Shown in pieces: positions 22,335 to 31,556 of a DNA stretch of 32,263 nt. Positions within the stretch are counted from its first letter, which is position 1. Each line of letters begins with the position of its first letter. The position numbers were made by a program, and so were the translations under genes. Source of the stretch: Cryoendolithus antarcticus (lineage: Eukaryota > Ascomycota > Dothideomycetes > Cladosporiales > Cladosporiaceae); the NCBI GenBank assembly GCA_002077065.1, contig NAJO01000106.1, positions 1 through 32,263 on the forward strand. The letters are read 5' to 3'. The notes beneath the pieces are model-generated. The model did no database searches. It saw only the letters and a program-made list of their open reading frames with translations, and was not told the origin of the DNA.

Positions 22335-22682
22335 ATGGCTAGTACCGAAGTCCTGTGCGTTGGTGACCAAAAGGCGCCGTTGCAGCATGGAGGTACTACT
22401 TTCGACGCCTTTCAGTTACTAGCCATGTCATGCATGTCTGCTAGCAGCAAACTTGAAGCGCAGTACTATCCTCGAGGTATTGTGCACATCGCGCCAAAAC
22501 ACGAACCCGAGGAACAGCAACTACTGATACTGAACGGCTCTGACTATGACTTGATCTGGACGAGTCAAAGCCAGGACCGGACTCCGATGTCAGACACTTT
22601 CGTCAAGATCAACATCTTTGTCGGTGACGTCCAGAATCTCGAGTACGCCGAGAAAATCGCTGAATTGGTCGTCGGTCAGTAG
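22335..22682 (+). pseudogene. PD-(D/E)XK nuclease-like protein, C-terminal part
   Basis: An open frame of 115 codons from ATG 22335. It begins with VGDQKAPLQHGG, which fits the (D/E)-x-K strand of this family as D-Q-K, followed by the helix FDAFQLLAM. It continues with LLILNGSDYDLIWTSQ and IFVGDVQNLEYAEKIAEL, which match the family's late strand and the closing G-(D)-T-x-x-L...Y pattern. It would complete the half gene at 19743-20327. It could also be transcribed alone from its own ATG, but that would lack the first catalytic acids. The match is by pattern only; a profile search is needed to be sure. Confidence 0.5.
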
Positions 22683-22689
22683 CAGACTA

Positions 22690-23725
22690 CGTTGGAGCGG
22701 GAACAAGGTAGTCAATGGTGATGGCGTCGATCAGGGAAGGGAAGTGTAACGAGATGTACAGTAAGAGAGTCTTTGTAGCGGATCCTTTTTGAGCGCATGG
22801 AGCGTCCGCGCGAGGTCCTCTAGCTCGTCCTTTGAAGAAGCCGTGGAGCTGATTGTACATTTGGCGGACTTGATTGCACGATCAATGATTCACCTTCTGT
22901 TATGTAAACTTCGAGGTCATCGGTGTAGTGTGACTTGTCGAGAATATGCAGCGGCAATGGAACGGTCTTCACTAGCATACCGTATGTTGATTATTCAATG
23001 GGTGTATAACCAGTGTAAAGCTTGTGTATTGTACCTGAAGCATAGCGTAAGTTGATGGCGCGTGGATCGCACCATCTTACTTAAGATTGACGACGTCTGC
23101 CTCCACGCAACTACGGTACGAATACCAATGCGATATTTCAAGAGGGCGCTCATCGCACCACCCACAGTAGTCATCGCAGATAGCTTCCCACGACTTCCAG
23201 ACATGCTGTCTCTGCTCTGCGTCACAGTGTCTTGTGTGGCAAGGATGTCGACCTCGGAGGTCGGTAGTTCGCGGACTGTGGACAGCTTGACGATCCGCAA
23301 TCGCGTCGGACCACCTCTGTACGTGTACGACGGCGACCTTGTGAATCGATGTAGACTCTAATTGTTGTGACTTGAGCGCACCTTTGAATGTCAGCCTCCG
23401 ACTCCCAATCCGAGTTCCGTATGCCTACATCTTGAGAGTATTGATTCAAGGACAAAGTGTCTTCCTTTCCTGTGAGGTCGTATGTAATGTGAGGGAAAGA
23501 TGTGTGCGATGTGTTTTGTCCTCCAGGGACCCTGAGCGGGATATACCCACGCTCTGCAGTGTGCTTCGGTGGGCACTGCCCATCGACCAGGCCCAGTAAG
23601 CATGCGAAGCGCTATCGCCCAGATGCGCGGGGTCGTACATTCCCCCGCTCTCGGTAATTGACCAGTGAGCACTCACTCCGCTTCAAAGCCCATCAGCGTC
23701 TTTCATCGATCTTCCTACCTGAAGG
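22690..23725. other. No intact gene; weak coding-like minus-strand frames
   Basis: On the minus strand, 22760-22880 reads as a helix-rich peptide (SKDELEDLARTLHALKKDP), and 22995-23300 is an open frame of 101 codons. Neither shows a known motif, and stops separate them. They could be remains of one minus-strand gene. The last 70 bp serve as the leader of the kinase gene that follows. Confidence 0.35.
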
Positions 23726-23729
23726 AACC

Positions 23730-24539
23730 ATGGGCAAGATGCTCGTAGATGCGACGAACAATATGCCCACGACTCTGACCAAGCAGGATGTCAATCTCTT
23801 CGAAGTCTTCGCAGCAGACAGTGGTGCGTTTCATCGTACGCTCTTCACTTACGTCGACACTGATGAGCGAGCGTGGGCTGGTCAGGCTCATGTACGGAAA
23901 TACGACTTAACCGACGAAGATCTTCGAACAAATTTGCGCAGGATTCCTGACGACGATGCTTTCCCCAAGATGACCCAAGATATCACCCTGCTACCCCAAC
24001 ACTATGAAGCTTCGAAGCTATTTTTGAAGCGACCCCAAATACACTGTCTGCTCGAGGAATTTGGTGGCAGCATCGTTCCGCAGATGCTTTTGGAAGAGGC
24101 CCAGATATTGGAGTTCCTGGCTTGTCACCCCCACCAGAATATTGTGCCGTACCATGGATGTGTGGTAAGACGAGGCCACATCACTGGCATTGGTCTCACC
24201 CGATACCAGAAAATTCTTGATCACCGATTCTACGACGATGCATCCGACCTCGATCTTCACCGGTTCGAACGCCAATGTCGAGATGCTGTCAGTCACATCC
24301 ACTCTCTCGGTCTTGCCCACAATGATCTAAATCCCTCCAACATTGCACTCGACAGTAATGACGATCCAATTATCATTGACTGGGGATCTTGCAAAGAATT
24401 CGGCGAACCACTTCTCTCTGCTGGTACACCTGGATGGATAGAAGATGATTTTGATGTTTCTAAAAAAGAGCACGATCTTTTTGCACTAGACAAGATCATG
24501 GCGTGGATGAGGGCGGAGAAGGCTGTGAGCTCTAATTGA
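23730..24539 (+). CDS. Divergent protein kinase-like protein
   Basis: An intact 269-residue gene. The start is ATG 23730, in the favourable context ACCATGG; the longer open frame begins at a non-ATG codon. Residues 1-90 show no glycine-rich loop. KLFLKRP gives the ATP-binding Lys100, and QMLLEEAQILEFL the helix-C Glu (122 or 123). HPHQNIVPYHGCVV and GIGLTRYQKIL follow, as in a fungal kinase group that recognises small variable substrates (family knowledge, function unknown). The catalytic loop is HNDLNPSN (Asp199, Asn204), the magnesium motif DWG (217-219) and the activation-segment end GTPGW. HRD and DFG are thus HND and DWG, but Lys, Glu and both Asp remain, so activity is possible. The C-lobe is short, ending soon after the GTPGW region. 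Confidence 0.8.
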   Translation: MGKMLVDATNNMPTTLTKQDVNLFEVFAADSGAFHRTLFTYVDTDERAWAGQAHVRKYDLTDEDLRTNLRRIPDDDAFPKMTQDITLLPQHYEASKLFLKRPQIHCLLEEFGGSIVPQMLLEEAQILEFLACHPHQNIVPYHGCVVRRGHITGIGLTRYQKILDHRFYDDASDLDLHRFERQCRDAVSHIHSLGLAHNDLNPSNIALDSNDDPIIIDWGSCKEFGEPLLSAGTPGWIEDDFDVSKKEHDLFALDKIMAWMRAEKAVSSN

Positions 24540-24580
24540 ATGCACTGGCGAGGGTGCCGCTAGCGAGTAACGTACTTTAC

Positions 24581-25120
24581 TAACGTCCATCCCCACGTGG
24601 CGAGCCACCCTCCGTAACGAGCCAGATCCACGATTCAGCCCTCGGAAATCGTTTCTCGTAAGTCTATTGGACTATCCTTAAGACACATCGCTCTTTAGCT
24701 GTTTCTCTATAATGTGGCAGAGTAGCAACGAAAGTTGCCGTTTGTTGATCAAGCAGTTGATTATTTTGTTATCACCGCCAATCATGGCTTTTCAACTTCA
24801 CCCCTGCTAGATCACGTTGCGAGGCGTCTTCCGATCTCTAAAAGTACCAGACGAGAGGTCCAAACGGTAAAGAGTTCTCCCCCGCACCTTCGAGGCGACT
24901 CGACATAAGAGATATGTACCCGAGAGTTCCGGGTGGTGAAGGATTGGGTGTTCTGATATGGCGTGATTTAGACGTGCTTCAGCGTATATAAGCGAGTCCA
25001 GTCAATGATGTCACTTATGTTACTGTAGCTTAGCTAGGTTCACAGTGGATGCCCACACTATTGCTAGCGCTGGGATCGATCGTGGCGCATGCTCAGGTCT
25101 CTAGAAACGTCTGCGGGCTA
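24581..25120 (+). repeat. ~530-bp dispersed repeat, copy B (better kept)
   Basis: Homologous to 15348-15880. It begins 41 bp after the kinase stop codon and ends just inside the secreted-protein gene at 25049. It therefore consists mainly of a promoter region plus the first ~25 codons. Copy B keeps a TATA box and an open signal peptide, while copy A has lost both. The unit may be a duplicated gene 5' region or the end of an undescribed mobile element. Confidence 0.75.
24985..24991 (+). promoter_or_regulatory. TATA box of the secreted-protein gene
   Basis: TATATAA lies 57 bp before the ATG at 25049, a fitting distance for a fungal core promoter with a short leader. The matching place in copy A reads GCATTCA, so that copy has lost the box. 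Confidence 0.45.
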
Positions 25121-25543
25121 CGTGGTCAGGCTTCTAACGTCCCTCCCTACGCGGGGAGACGCCCTATGCAATGTAACAAATCCGAGGTACTTACATTCCT
25201 AAGTTACATCGTCTCACGCACAGTATGGTGGCAGTCTAGATCTGATTGCCGAGCCTTTCCGTTAAGGAAGCGGAAAACATGGTTCTCCGTCGAAGATCGA
25301 ACAATTTGTCATTACCTGAACTATGAATTCCTCACCTGTTCACTGTCATCTCTCCACTTTGCGCAATTGAGTGCCTACTGTATAACCATGCGCGAGAGTA
25401 TAGTCGAAACTAAAGAAAGCATGAACGGGAGCAGTATGTTACGATTCGTGCCTCATCATCCAGAAAAACGCCTTCTGATTGGACGCACGAGTCGCAACGA
25501 CTATCGCTCACCTGCAGGCAGTGATCAACTGCAGATCACGTGA
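25049..25543 (+). CDS. Small secreted cysteine-containing protein (candidate)
   Basis: A 164-codon open frame from ATG 25049 behind a TATA box. Residues 1-15 (MPTLLLALGSIVAHA) form a short signal peptide with an A-x-A cleavage site. The mature part begins QVSRNVCGLRG and has six cysteines (22, 42, 67, 87, 97, 111), an even number that suggests disulphides. The C-terminal third has no Cys and is polar. The pattern C-GLRG...DCRAF...YEFLTC loosely recalls PAN/apple-like secreted fungal proteins, but a break in reading frame could hide a longer original. The first codons are shared with repeat copy A. It could be an effector-like protein, or a 5' coding stub whose later codons are chance. The last codons run into the palindromic stretch at 25541. 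Confidence 0.4.
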   Translation: MPTLLLALGSIVAHAQVSRNVCGLRGQASNVPPYAGRRPMQCNKSEVLTFLSYIVSRTVWWQSRSDCRAFPLRKRKTWFSVEDRTICHYLNYEFLTCSLSSLHFAQLSAYCITMRESIVETKESMNGSSMLRFVPHHPEKRLLIGRTSRNDYRSPAGSDQLQIT

Positions 25544-25838
25544 CCTGATATACCCGCTCACTTACTCACTCGTGAGCTAGTAACCATCTCGCGATCACCT
25601 TGGTACAGGTGAGATGCATCCGCTCACTCACTCACGCGTGAGTGCGGGAGAGCAATGACTCTCATGGGTATATAGCAAGCGAGAGATGCCATATGCTTCT
25701 CTCGTGTGGAACTCATTGTTCATAGTGATTGATTGGAATCATTCTACTAGACCACTTGTGCACTTGTTAGCATCCCTCGCCTAGCCCTCTGTACTCCAGA
25801 TCGACTTCACTCTCTAAAGGATACTCTGACCCTTGTCA
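25541..25838. repeat. LTR-like palindromic stretch (candidate solo LTR)
   Basis: The segment starts TGACCTGATA and ends CCCTTGTCA, so it has TG...CA ends. It contains two related ~25-bp blocks with CCGCTCACT (25552 and 25618), the second holding the perfect 16-bp palindrome CACTCACGCGTGAGTG (25629-25644), and TATATAG at 25669-25676. Fungal Ty3 LTRs have similar palindrome-rich U3 regions, a TATA box and CTCTGACCC near the end (from memory). No target-site duplication was found, and no second copy lies in the window. Confidence 0.3.
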
Positions 25839-25846
25839 CTTACGAC

Positions 25847-26865
25847 TCAGGTCGTAACACAGTACTCCGAGTACTCTGAAGCTGCAATTTGCCGCTCTGC
25901 ATCGTCAAATTCGACTTGGTAAGAAATCTTCTGCAGAGATCGGGGAGGAGGCTGAGCAAAGCTCTTCCCCTTTCGTGACTTCCGACCGGTCGTCTTTACT
26001 ACCGTTTCGTCCGCCTTCGCCTCTGCCTGCACGATGTCTTCATATCTCATGAGTTTCGCCGTTCCGACCTTTGTTGCCTTGGTCGACTTGCGAAGCTTCT
26101 TCTCGTTGTTCTGCACGACCAGAGCTCGGTTCTCCTCCTGCAAGAGTGCACAGCTTGTTAGCGATTGTTCGGCAGCATTCAAATGTTTTGAATGTGCAGC
26201 CTAGACTCGTGTCCATCGATAGCGCCGAGGATCTGGTCAGGCTTTTGTCGCATTACGTTCAGCCCGCTGGACACAGGTGGGAGTCTTCGGTGGCACATGC
26301 GGGGTCTCAGATTGAGACAGAGCGTGCGCTTGTGAGTGGGCTTGACTTGCTTCCTTCGTCGGAGGGTTTAGCCAGGTTTCTGAGGACCCTGTCAGGATTG
26401 AGGGGGAATAGAACAGCCTTCGCCCATCCAGGACGGATGTTACGAGCGGTCATGGCTGTCGCATGCGCATGGCTGTAGAGTAAAGTGGAATGCTGCTTTC
26501 CAATCGCGTCTACGCCCCCACGAAACAGCCCGCTCGACCTGCTCACGATAGGCTGTCTTGAGGGGTCCGAACCCCGCTACATCGCAAGGTTGCAACTTGT
26601 GGGAGGTGTGAGAAGGCAGACGGCAAAGGGTGATGTTGTCCTCGAAGCAGAAGGTCATCACTTCAAGCGACTCGTGAGAAGCAAAGCCATCGCTTATCAA
26701 CACGCGCGGCTTACCTCTAGTGCGAGCTCTGGTAAGCGGGTCAAACACGTTCTGGATCCAATACAAGGCAATGGTAGAGCTGAAGTACCCGGTTTCGGTA
26801 CAAGCATAATGCCAGCCGAGCGCGGGATGCGTAATTAGCTTCCTAATGCTCCCCTTCATCTTTCC
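25847..26865 (-). pseudogene. pogo/Fot1 transposase relic, DDE core and C-terminus
   Basis: Three successive minus-strand frames give the second half of a DDE_1 (pogo/Fot1) transposase. 26859 to about 26525 holds HPALGWHYACTETGYFSS, PRVLISDGFASHESL (catalytic Asp), and LCRLPSHTSHKLQPCDVAGF with PLKTAYREQVE (third acid position Asp). A one-base slip near 26525, in a G-rich run, leads to the frame with IGKQHSTLLYS, ARNIRPGWAKAVLFPLNPDR. A second slip near 26200 leads to the basic tail with KLRKSTKATKVGTAKLMRYE, ending at the stop at 25847. The N-terminal HTH domains and the first Asp are missing; the reading stops near 26865. It is a different copy from the one at 8.1-11.8 kb, where only the HTH half survives. 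Confidence 0.8.
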
Positions 26866-26911
26866 CCTAGGTTTCTTTCTATCTGGAACATTTGAGGGTG
26901 TATCGTAACAC

Positions 26912-27157
26912 CTGACACGACAGAAGCTGGAGCTCGTACGACTACCACGGGTGGTGAGACTGCTCTATGGGACCAATTCCAACTTCACAGGTGTATCGAA
27001 GTCGGACTTAGAGCCGCTAATCGATCACTGGCTAGAAGACTACGACTGGCGCGTGCAAGAGACGGCACTCAACGATAACCTTCCACAGTATCGAGCCCAG
27101 GTGCCCGAGTTGACCGACCAGTGTTATACTCTATCGATTATGCTTGACTTGCGGTAG
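26912..27157 (+). pseudogene. Epoxide hydrolase N-terminal (EHN) fragment
   Basis: The frame gives LTRQKLELVRLPR, then GVSKSDLEPLIDHWLEDYDW, RVQETALN, LPQYRAQV and a degraded strand LSIMLDLR before the stop at 27157. This is the order of the EHN domain that caps alpha/beta-hydrolase epoxide hydrolases in fungi and bacteria. The catalytic hydrolase domain is not present downstream. The fragment starts about 45 bp from the broken end of the pogo relic, on the opposite strand. It has no start codon of its own. Identification is by pattern and fairly good; function is lost. Confidence 0.65.
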
Positions 27158-27159
27158 GC

Positions 27160-28635
27160 TAAGTGTGAAATCCTCTATGGGACATCCATCCTTAATCTTG
27201 AGCGGGACCCCTTTGAAATTTGCCTAGCATTAATACAAAATGCCTCTCCATTCTGCTCTCCGCTGTACACCTTGGGTGAAATTTGGCTTTCTCAAACGTT
27301 TGACACGCGGCATCGGCGTAGCCTCGGCAAGGCCTTTGCCTGTCTTGAGAGGCAGTTTCTCTGGCTCAGGCAACAAAAAACAAGACTTCTCCCAGTACAG
27401 TTGACCAGCAAGTGCGTAGTCTGCAAAGCCCGTCAATCTGTTCTCATCTTTGCTGGATCTACCGCAGCCGGCTTTAGCTTTAATAAAACAGAGTCTAGGA
27501 CCGAGATAGTCGTACACATCTCGGCTTCGCAACTGGCAGTATGCTGGAACCCTATTAAACAAGCCGGACCGTCTGCTATAGCGTAACTTACCGCACGGCG
27601 GATCGATGTCTTCTCCCTTGCCCAATTGTCGCGAGCAATAGCGGAGGTACACTGACTTGCAAATTTCGAGGTCAATATGGTACTGGTCGCCTGCGCGTTG
27701 TGTCAAATAAAGTCGTCTGCCAGTCTAGCTGTACTCACAGTGGCTTTCGACTATGTAAACATGCCCTCTGCAGTGCACGAAGTACTCGGGAACTTGTACT
27801 GTGAGACACATAGCAACTGTGCATTCCTCCATCAGAAGAAAGGTGCGATGAAGCTCCTTTTAAAGGTGCATTCTGCGAGGGACGGAATCTCCACGGTAGG
27901 CCATCCTTTATCCGACGTGATCCAACCATATATTTCTGCGCAGGCCAGTGCCGCTGCTGTAACGAATTTGACGCTAGCGAGTCTTCTCTTTGGATGGTTT
28001 TACACAGACGGCCACCATGTGAAGTTCACAGAAGGCTACAGCCGTGCAGGGGATTGCACTTTAGCGCAAGAGAGCAACTCGGATCTCCCGCTAAGCAAGT
28101 CGCTAAAGCCTGTGCATATTACCAATCACATTATGGAGACTAATCCCGCCACATATGGCGAACACTGCCGCACACCATTACAGCCTCGTAAGACCTGGGC
28201 AAGTGATGGTCATTCCCTCGACGTTCACCGCGAAGGACATTCGTCTAAGATCTGGCTTGTTTACGGAGATTGGAATACGTCCTAGTCAGTTGACTCTCCA
28301 TTTTATCACCGCCGTAAATCCTTTCACATCACTGTAATCGTTTCGAGATCCGTACCAGAGCGGCATGCGGCACATGTAATAACAGCCTGGCAAGAGGCTG
28401 TGCGGCGATGTACGGCTCGGACTATGTAGCCCTACTCCCCTGTTGTGGTGCTTTGGTGCTTGACAAAGTCTCGTGGCATAGTGACGTAACCAGCGCACGT
28501 TCCACTCGCACACACGCTAGGATAAGTGAGAGATGGAACGTGCACCTAGCACCCTGTCTCTCATCCATAAGCACAAGGATTGATTCAATTCCCATTAGTT
28601 GACCATTCCAACCATGCGACTCGCACATTCCGCCC
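27160..28635. other. No recognised gene; two unassigned open frames
   Basis: A minus-strand frame (27230-27706, 158 codons) and a plus-strand frame (27677-28285, ATG 27677, 202 codons) are open but show no family motif, signal peptide or repeat that I can name. The rest of the epoxide hydrolase is not here. The final 200 bp are the leader of the TPR gene. Confidence 0.4.
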
Positions 28636-28638
28636 GAC

Positions 28639-30600
28639 ATGCCTGCATATAACCGGACTGGCTGGGATTGCCTCAAATTCTGCGGAGCGTTTCATGAAGC
28701 GTTAGTCGCGAGTCGCGATGAGCAGGCTCAAGCTGCTGTGATTACCGACTTTTCTACACGCTTGCTCGATCGTCAGGAGGACGTCTCCATTACCGCCTAT
28801 GCTCTTCAAAGCGCCATCTCTTCCTTCGGGGTACAACACCAACCGGATAATGAGGAGTGGCGCGCTTTTGAAAATCTTGCAGAAAGTGGCCAGCCGATTG
28901 CCGATGCGGCTCGGACGTCGCACAGATCGCAAACTCGAGTGAAGCGTGCTCTAACGCTATTGGTTGCTACCTGGTCATTGGAAAGGACAAAATACTATGG
29001 CTGGGAGAACTTGTCACATGACGTACTTGAGAAACTGGTGATTATTGCGAAACAGCTCACTTGGGATCAGGCCAAGGACAGGATGAACCATGTGTTGGCT
29101 CAACGACATACTACGGCTCTCACTAGTCCAAAGGCAGTGAAAATTGGAGAGAGGCCATGCAACAAACGCGATGATCAGGGAATGGCCCTTTTTCCGTTGG
29201 CGCTAGAAGATCTCAGAAAGTGCATGGAAGCCAGGTTCGTGGTGGACTTCGACCTGGTCAATGCTTGGGTTACTATGGATGTCAACACGATCACTAAGGT
29301 ATTGCCAATGTCCCGAACGTATGATAAGCAACTTCCGTACTTCCGAGTGAAATATGATCCTTATGGCCTGCTAGTATCTAACGACGACACCACAGCGCTC
29401 CCAGAACGGCACAACCACATTACGCAACCCAGGAGAGGGGATGGAGTAGTTCCGGTTCAACGCAGTACCTCAGTCTCTAGCAATATCGCATCGAGTCTGT
29501 CGGCAGCTTGCAGAGACGCACATCCGGGTGTTGTGTATGCTTCTTGCGGATCTGATGCTGGATCTGTTTTACCTGCTTACGACTCTAGGACACAATCTCG
29601 AATAGTCTCTCAAAATTCTGTACAGACGCCACTCCCCGAAGATGACTCGTCAACAAACCAGGCAGGCGCAAAGGAACATTCCCAGGATGTGATCGAGCCA
29701 ATGCACGGATGCGGACACTCTTCCGACCTCTCGCTGACGATAGCGGAGAGCAGTGCACTCAGACGGCAAGGAATGTTCAAGGAATCTGACGACATGTTAA
29801 AGCGGGCGATTGGCAAGTTATCTCCAGACAGCAACTACAAGATATACATGCTCGGGAATTTCAACCTCTCGTTGGCCGAGAATGCGATCATGCAGAATGA
29901 TTACAAGCTCGCCGAGGATCGGATTATGCAGGCTGATTTGTCAGAATTGGTGGTAGATGGTGAGGTTACAGCTCAACAAAGATGGGGGCTCTTTGTAGGA
30001 AAATATACAGCACAGGGACGGCTGTATCGCTTCACAGGCAACTTCGAAAAGGCAAAGGTGGCTCTTGAACCTTGTCTTCGGTACTTTGAGCATCTGCCCA
30101 AGGACAAGATCCACTATGTTGTGCGTCAGCTTGCGGATGTTCTGATTGAATTGGGAAATCCTGAGGAAGCCATGGCCTTGTTACAGAAGCACCTTTCCAA
30201 GTTGCATGCGCAGGGCAAGATGGACACCATTGCGTACAACAGGTTATCACTCTCATTTGCTGACGCCGAGATTCTTCTGGGCCAACACGAGGCCGCTCAG
30301 ACTCGATTGGAGAAAGTCAAGCATTGGTTTGATCTGCACTCTCCTGCAAACCACACAGAGCAGCTCGATCATGTGCGTGCATTGATTGCGCCTATGCGCA
30401 TTGCAGTACGTGATATGGAGTGGGAAATGGTCCAAGAGCACTCTGAGAAAGCTCTACATCTGGCTAGTGAATACTCATCATTTTCACCGAATAATTACTA
30501 CAAGGGCTACATTTACCAAGCGCGCGTCGCTAGTCACGCCCAAATTGCCCGCATGCACCTCGAGCGGGCCGCCAGTGACGCTGAAACTGTCGGCACTTAA
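28639..30600 (+). CDS. TPR-repeat protein with uncharacterised N-terminal domain
   Basis: A 653-codon intact frame from ATG 28639. Residues 1-160 are helical, with paired W and L positions (ITAYALQSAISSF, VKRALTLLVATW, LEKLVIIAKQLTWDQAKDRM); no family is recognised. Residues 160-250 are mixed, and 255-355 are a Ser/Thr/Gln-rich, likely disordered linker. Residues 365-640 are degenerate TPR-like helix pairs, for example SSALRRQGMFKESDDMLKRA, NFEKAKVALEPCLRYF and ELGNPEEAMALLQKHL. This is the kind of array seen at the C-terminus of fungal STAND proteins and in stand-alone TPR proteins. No NTPase domain is present. The TAA at 30598 is followed by 48 open codons in the same frame with protein-like content, so the original protein may have been about 50 residues longer. 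Role: probably a protein-protein interaction scaffold (inference). Confidence 0.72.
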   Translation: MPAYNRTGWDCLKFCGAFHEALVASRDEQAQAAVITDFSTRLLDRQEDVSITAYALQSAISSFGVQHQPDNEEWRAFENLAESGQPIADAARTSHRSQTRVKRALTLLVATWSLERTKYYGWENLSHDVLEKLVIIAKQLTWDQAKDRMNHVLAQRHTTALTSPKAVKIGERPCNKRDDQGMALFPLALEDLRKCMEARFVVDFDLVNAWVTMDVNTITKVLPMSRTYDKQLPYFRVKYDPYGLLVSNDDTTALPERHNHITQPRRGDGVVPVQRSTSVSSNIASSLSAACRDAHPGVVYASCGSDAGSVLPAYDSRTQSRIVSQNSVQTPLPEDDSSTNQAGAKEHSQDVIEPMHGCGHSSDLSLTIAESSALRRQGMFKESDDMLKRAIGKLSPDSNYKIYMLGNFNLSLAENAIMQNDYKLAEDRIMQADLSELVVDGEVTAQQRWGLFVGKYTAQGRLYRFTGNFEKAKVALEPCLRYFEHLPKDKIHYVVRQLADVLIELGNPEEAMALLQKHLSKLHAQGKMDTIAYNRLSLSFADAEILLGQHEAAQTRLEKVKHWFDLHSPANHTEQLDHVRALIAPMRIAVRDMEWEMVQEHSEKALHLASEYSSFSPNNYYKGYIYQARVASHAQIARMHLERAASDAETVGT

Positions 30601-30747
30601 TTTGAAAGTGCCATCACTCACACCCAAGTGGCTATCACTCACTTCAGGGGTGCAAATGCGGACCTTCGTGAGGCCGAGAGATGTGCTCAAAGTCACGGCC
30701 ATTTCATGCCGGGCATTGGAACATATGACCGTCTGCCACGGGGCTAA
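30601..30747 (+). pseudogene. In-frame continuation after the TPR gene stop
   Basis: The frame of the TPR gene continues after TAA 30598-30600 for 48 codons to TAA 30745. It reads FESAITHTQVAITHF and DLREAERCAQSHGHF, helix-like and in keeping with one more repeat unit and a tail. The stop could be a Gln codon changed by C-to-T. Alternatively the stop is genuine and this is 3' untranslated sequence. Confidence 0.4.
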
Positions 30748-31385
30748 GGCCTACTAGGATGTAGTAGGTGCACTCTCCAGCGAGACGAACCCAATCAAAG
30801 TTGCGCTTCATAGAATCCTGGCAAATCCCCGACTCCTTCGAAGACAGTGGAGGGCGCGATCGCGACTTTCTGCAAAGCGGTATGCTATACTGCATGAGCA
30901 GAAGGCGGTATTGGTGGCAAGAAATGCGGGCAGATAGTCGTTACAACCTGAGTTCAGTGGTACGAACTGGGGCAGTAAGGGATGATAATAAAAGGTTAAG
31001 TAGTCTGGGTAGAATCACTTCAGCCAGTAACTATGAACAACGAGTTGAATAGGCATCCCTCGCTCGCTATATACCTAGGAGAGTCGTGGAAATTAGTCTG
31101 ATCAGTATAAACTGATCTCGATGAGTCCGTCACATCTCGCTCAGTTTGGAACCAATCCTAACAAATTACGTTATTCCGACGGTTGCCTTCCGCTGCTTAG
31201 GGTTTCTTATCAAAGCAGGAGATTTAGTCTCCTACTGGACCGTAACAATAGTGTTTTGCTAGCACTGATAGCACGTTGTAAGTGTACGCTGGGTTGTAGG
31301 TATGCGCGGTATTTTGGCGATTTAGAATCAGAGCCTTGCGTGTGGGGTGAGTTTGACTACGTAGATGTCAAGATGTAGATTCCAA
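30748..31385. other. Gene-free stretch
   Basis: A plus-strand run of about 60 open codons near 30765-30955 has a basic, helix-like content but no ATG in a useful place and no motif. Nothing else is visible; the 3' ends of the flanking convergent genes are the likely content. Confidence 0.35.
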
Positions 31386-31389
31386 GGTG

Positions 31390-31542
31390 CTATTGAAGGA
31401 GCTGGACCATCTCAAAAACTTGGTCCTTGACGTCTTGCTCCGTACCTGTACCCGGGGGTGGCGCTTCTGTGTCGCAGAAGCGGGCCATATCGTTATCTAG
31501 GTGGGATTGACCAGGCCAATGCACTGTCACCCAGCATGGGAA
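31390..31542 (-). pseudogene. Short frame resembling a second dehydratase tail
   Basis: A minus-strand frame of 50 codons reads VTVHWPGQSHLDNDMARFCD and then a Pro/Gly-rich tail to TAG 31390. The W...L-x-ND...MARFCD order resembles the end of pterin-4a-carbinolamine dehydratase domains. That domain is already complete in the gene just upstream on the same strand. It may be the remnant of a tandem copy, an extra 3' exon, or chance. Confidence 0.25.
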
Positions 31543-31556
31543 CTACTATACTATTA

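Noticed and set aside
25618..25644. Short CACTCAC repeats considered as a CRISPR-like or tandem array
   Set aside because: Only two related blocks exist, without regular spacers; fungal nuclear DNA makes CRISPR implausible.
27677..28285. 202-codon plus-strand frame considered as the rest of the epoxide hydrolase
   Set aside because: No catalytic Asp/His motifs or hydrolase strand order could be found in any frame.
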